DNA of 7,204 nt from Candidatus Bathyarchaeota archaeon (GTDB lineage Archaea > Thermoproteota > Bathyarchaeia > Bathyarchaeales > Bathycorpusculaceae). Under the pieces are notes generated by a model. That model worked only from the letters and a program-made list of their open reading frames with translations. It did no database searches and was not told where the DNA came from. Shown piece by piece: positions 6,048 through 7,204 of the stretch (the stretch's first letter is position 1; each line of letters begins with the position of its first letter). The stretch spans positions 1-7,204 of the forward strand of contig DAOVFC010000025.1 in NCBI GenBank assembly GCA_030668645.1. The letters are read 5' to 3'. Made by a program: the position numbers and the translations under genes.

Positions 6048-6911
6048 TCATTTTTGTGTCCAGTCGTAGAATCCTTTTCCTGTCTTCCTCCCTAAGAGCT
6101 GCGCTTTAACCATCTGCTTCAGTCCCGGACATGGCTGAAATTTCGGGTCTAACTCTCTTGTCAAGACCTCGGCTATAGCCAACGTTGTGTCCGCGCCTAT
6201 GTAGTCCAGCAGCTTAAGCGGTCCCATGGGCCAGTTCAATCCAAGCTTTATGGCCTTGTCTATGTCGTCTCTGTCTGCTATGCCCTCCCAGTGCAGGGCT
6301 ACCGCTTCGTTCAGGGCTGGAATCAGTATGCGGTTTACGATGAAACCTGGACAGTCCTTCTTCACCAGAACCGTTTCTTTACCCATCCTATGCGCCATAT
6401 CCAAGATTGTCTGCACTGTTTCATCTGAGGTTTTTGCACCCTTGACAACTTCAACAAGCTTCATCAACTGCGGCGGGTTAAAAAAGTGCATTCCACAGAC
6501 CTTTTCCGGACGTTTAGTCGCCGAGCCAAGCTCCGTTATGCTTATTGAGGAGGTGTTTGAAGCGATTATCGCATGGGGCGGCGCATGTTGATCTACGTCT
6601 TTGAATATAGCTCTCTTAATCTGCACATTCTCCGGCGCCGCTTCGATTATCAGGTCTACGTCTGAAACAGCTTCTTTCAAGTCCAGAGTTTGATGGATCC
6701 TGTTCAAAGTCGCTGTAGCTTGCGTTTCTGTCAGCTTCCCCTTGCTCTGAAACTTCTGCAAACTCTTTTTGATCATCTGTACGCCGCTGTCTAGGAAGCG
6801 TTGTTCTATGTCCCTTAAGTTGACTTCGTATCCACCGGTCTGCGCGGCAACCTGACATATGCCATGCCCCATCAAACCAGCGCCCAAGACAGCTATCTTC
6901 CTAATCCCCAT
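6048..6911 (-). CDS. hbd: 3-hydroxyacyl-CoA dehydrogenase (3-hydroxybutyryl-CoA dehydrogenase type)
   Basis: This enzyme oxidises L-3-hydroxyacyl-CoA to 3-ketoacyl-CoA with NAD, or runs in reverse. The Rossmann domain begins at the N-terminus with GAGLMG (10-15), and Asp34 at the end of the second strand favours NAD over NADP. SNTSS (118-122) and HFFNPP (142-147) are the classic motifs. His142 and Glu154 have the 12-residue spacing of the catalytic dyad. The C-terminal helical domain runs from about 187, with CPGFIVNR, PMGPL and the terminal GRKTGKGFYDW. The length of 287 residues is that of the short single-domain-pair enzyme, not fused to a hydratase as in FadB-like proteins. The ATG at 6911 is preceded by a weak GGTG ribosome binding site. 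It is the first gene of a pair with the hydratase; no thiolase or acyl-CoA dehydrogenase lies in the window. Confidence 0.95.
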   Translation of the reverse strand: MGIRKIAVLGAGLMGHGICQVAAQTGGYEVNLRDIEQRFLDSGVQMIKKSLQKFQSKGKLTETQATATLNRIHQTLDLKEAVSDVDLIIEAAPENVQIKRAIFKDVDQHAPPHAIIASNTSSISITELGSATKRPEKVCGMHFFNPPQLMKLVEVVKGAKTSDETVQTILDMAHRMGKETVLVKKDCPGFIVNRILIPALNEAVALHWEGIADRDDIDKAIKLGLNWPMGPLKLLDYIGADTTLAIAEVLTRELDPKFQPCPGLKQMVKAQLLGRKTGKGFYDWTQK

Positions 6912-6949
6912 AGTGTTTACACCGTTTTCATCTACTTCACTTGTACCGC

Positions 6950-6958
6950 TTATAATTT
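6950..6958 (-). promoter_or_regulatory. Probable promoter of the dehydrogenase-hydratase operon
   Basis: On the minus strand AAATTATAA, preceded by purine-rich bases that may serve as a BRE, lies about 40 bp before the dehydrogenase ATG. The implied transcription start is near 6928, giving a short leader of about 16 nt. Confidence 0.45.
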
Positions 6959-7165
6959 CTTTGCCGCCCGCTTTCGTTTCCTAACATGTAACAGACCGTC
7001 TTTTCGAACGAATAAAATATCAAAATTCAAAACTGAAAGCGCGCGCTGACAATATGGATTATAAATGTGGAAAAGCTGGAGCAGAACCTAAAGAACTAAT
7101 CAGAACTAGAAGTATGGAACTTTGCTTCACAATATTGAAATACTTTATTAGTTTTTTAGAAACTG
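6959..7165. other. Mostly non-coding stretch upstream of the minus-strand operon
   Basis: No convincing gene is seen here. It holds a 10-bp perfect palindrome AGCGCGCGCT (7038-7047), an AT-rich AATAAAATAT (7011-7020) that could be a plus-strand TATA box, and three AGAAC repeats starting at 7083, 7092 and 7102. A doubtful 40-residue ORF (ATG 7054, stop TAG 7174-7176) has no ribosome binding site. A TATA-like ACTTTATTAG (7142-7151) may serve the gene at the right edge. Confidence 0.4.
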
Positions 7166-7175
7166 GGGGATGCTA

Positions 7176-7204
7176 GTGTCCAGGCTTATTCGTCTACTGA
7201 AGTC
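7176..7204 (+). CDS. Possible start of a plus-strand gene cut by the window edge
   Basis: A GTG at 7176 opens a frame of nine complete codons, beginning (M)SRLIRLLK, that runs off the window. GGGGG (7165-7169) lies 6 nt before it and would serve as a ribosome binding site. An in-frame ATG at 7170 is an alternative but has no spacing from that site. A TATA-like box at 7142-7151 would place the transcription start near 7170, so a leaderless message is also possible. Only about ten residues are visible, so no function can be given. Confidence 0.35.

Noticed and set aside
6864..7049. Plus-strand frame of 61 codons over the dehydrogenase start
   Set aside because: It overlaps the conserved N-terminal codons of the dehydrogenase and its promoter, and its product has no recognisable features.
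1..7204. CRISPR arrays, tRNA genes, insertion sequences and defence genes
   Set aside because: No regularly spaced repeats, cloverleaf-like sequences, transposase-like proteins or flanking inverted repeats were seen.

Overview
This window looks like archaeal chromosome of moderate GC, most likely from the TACK side of the tree (Bathyarchaeia is my best guess, by inference only). The evidence is an archaeal/eukaryal-type EF-1alpha, a short XPF nuclease without the helicase domain found in euryarchaeal Hef, a ferredoxin-dependent indolepyruvate oxidoreductase pair, Shine-Dalgarno sites of the GGAGG type, and AT-rich TATA-like boxes before gene starts. No rRNA, tRNA, CRISPR array, insertion sequence or phage gene was seen.

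Left half, plus strand (90-2591): the translation elongation factor gene tuf (EF-1alpha) is followed after 117 bp by xpf, a structure-specific DNA repair endonuclease. A 121-residue protein of unknown family comes next. It begins 6 bp after the xpf stop, and its ribosome binding site is built from the last codons and stop of xpf, so the two are probably made together.

Right half, minus strand (6911 down to 2588): a 3-hydroxyacyl-CoA dehydrogenase and an enoyl-CoA hydratase form one tight pair. A T-tract and a fresh promoter then precede iorA and iorB, which encode indolepyruvate:ferredoxin oxidoreductase. IOR turns aryl pyruvates from aromatic amino acids into aryl-acetyl-CoA and reduced ferredoxin. 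The dehydrogenase/hydratase pair carries out the two middle steps of beta-oxidation (or their reversal). Together they suggest a peptide- or acyl-CoA-fermenting lifestyle.

The plus and minus blocks meet head to head at 2588-2591, where the two stop codons share bases and each strand has a T-rich stretch inside the other gene. The last 293 bp (6912-7204) hold the promoter of the minus-strand operon, a few short repeats, a doubtful 40-residue ORF and the possible start of another plus-strand gene cut by the window edge.

The genes are mostly well-known families. I see no clear new biological system. The points most worth following are the unknown protein coupled to xpf, the terminator arrangement at the convergent junction, the hairpin over the iorA ribosome binding site, and the small palindrome at the xpf promoter.
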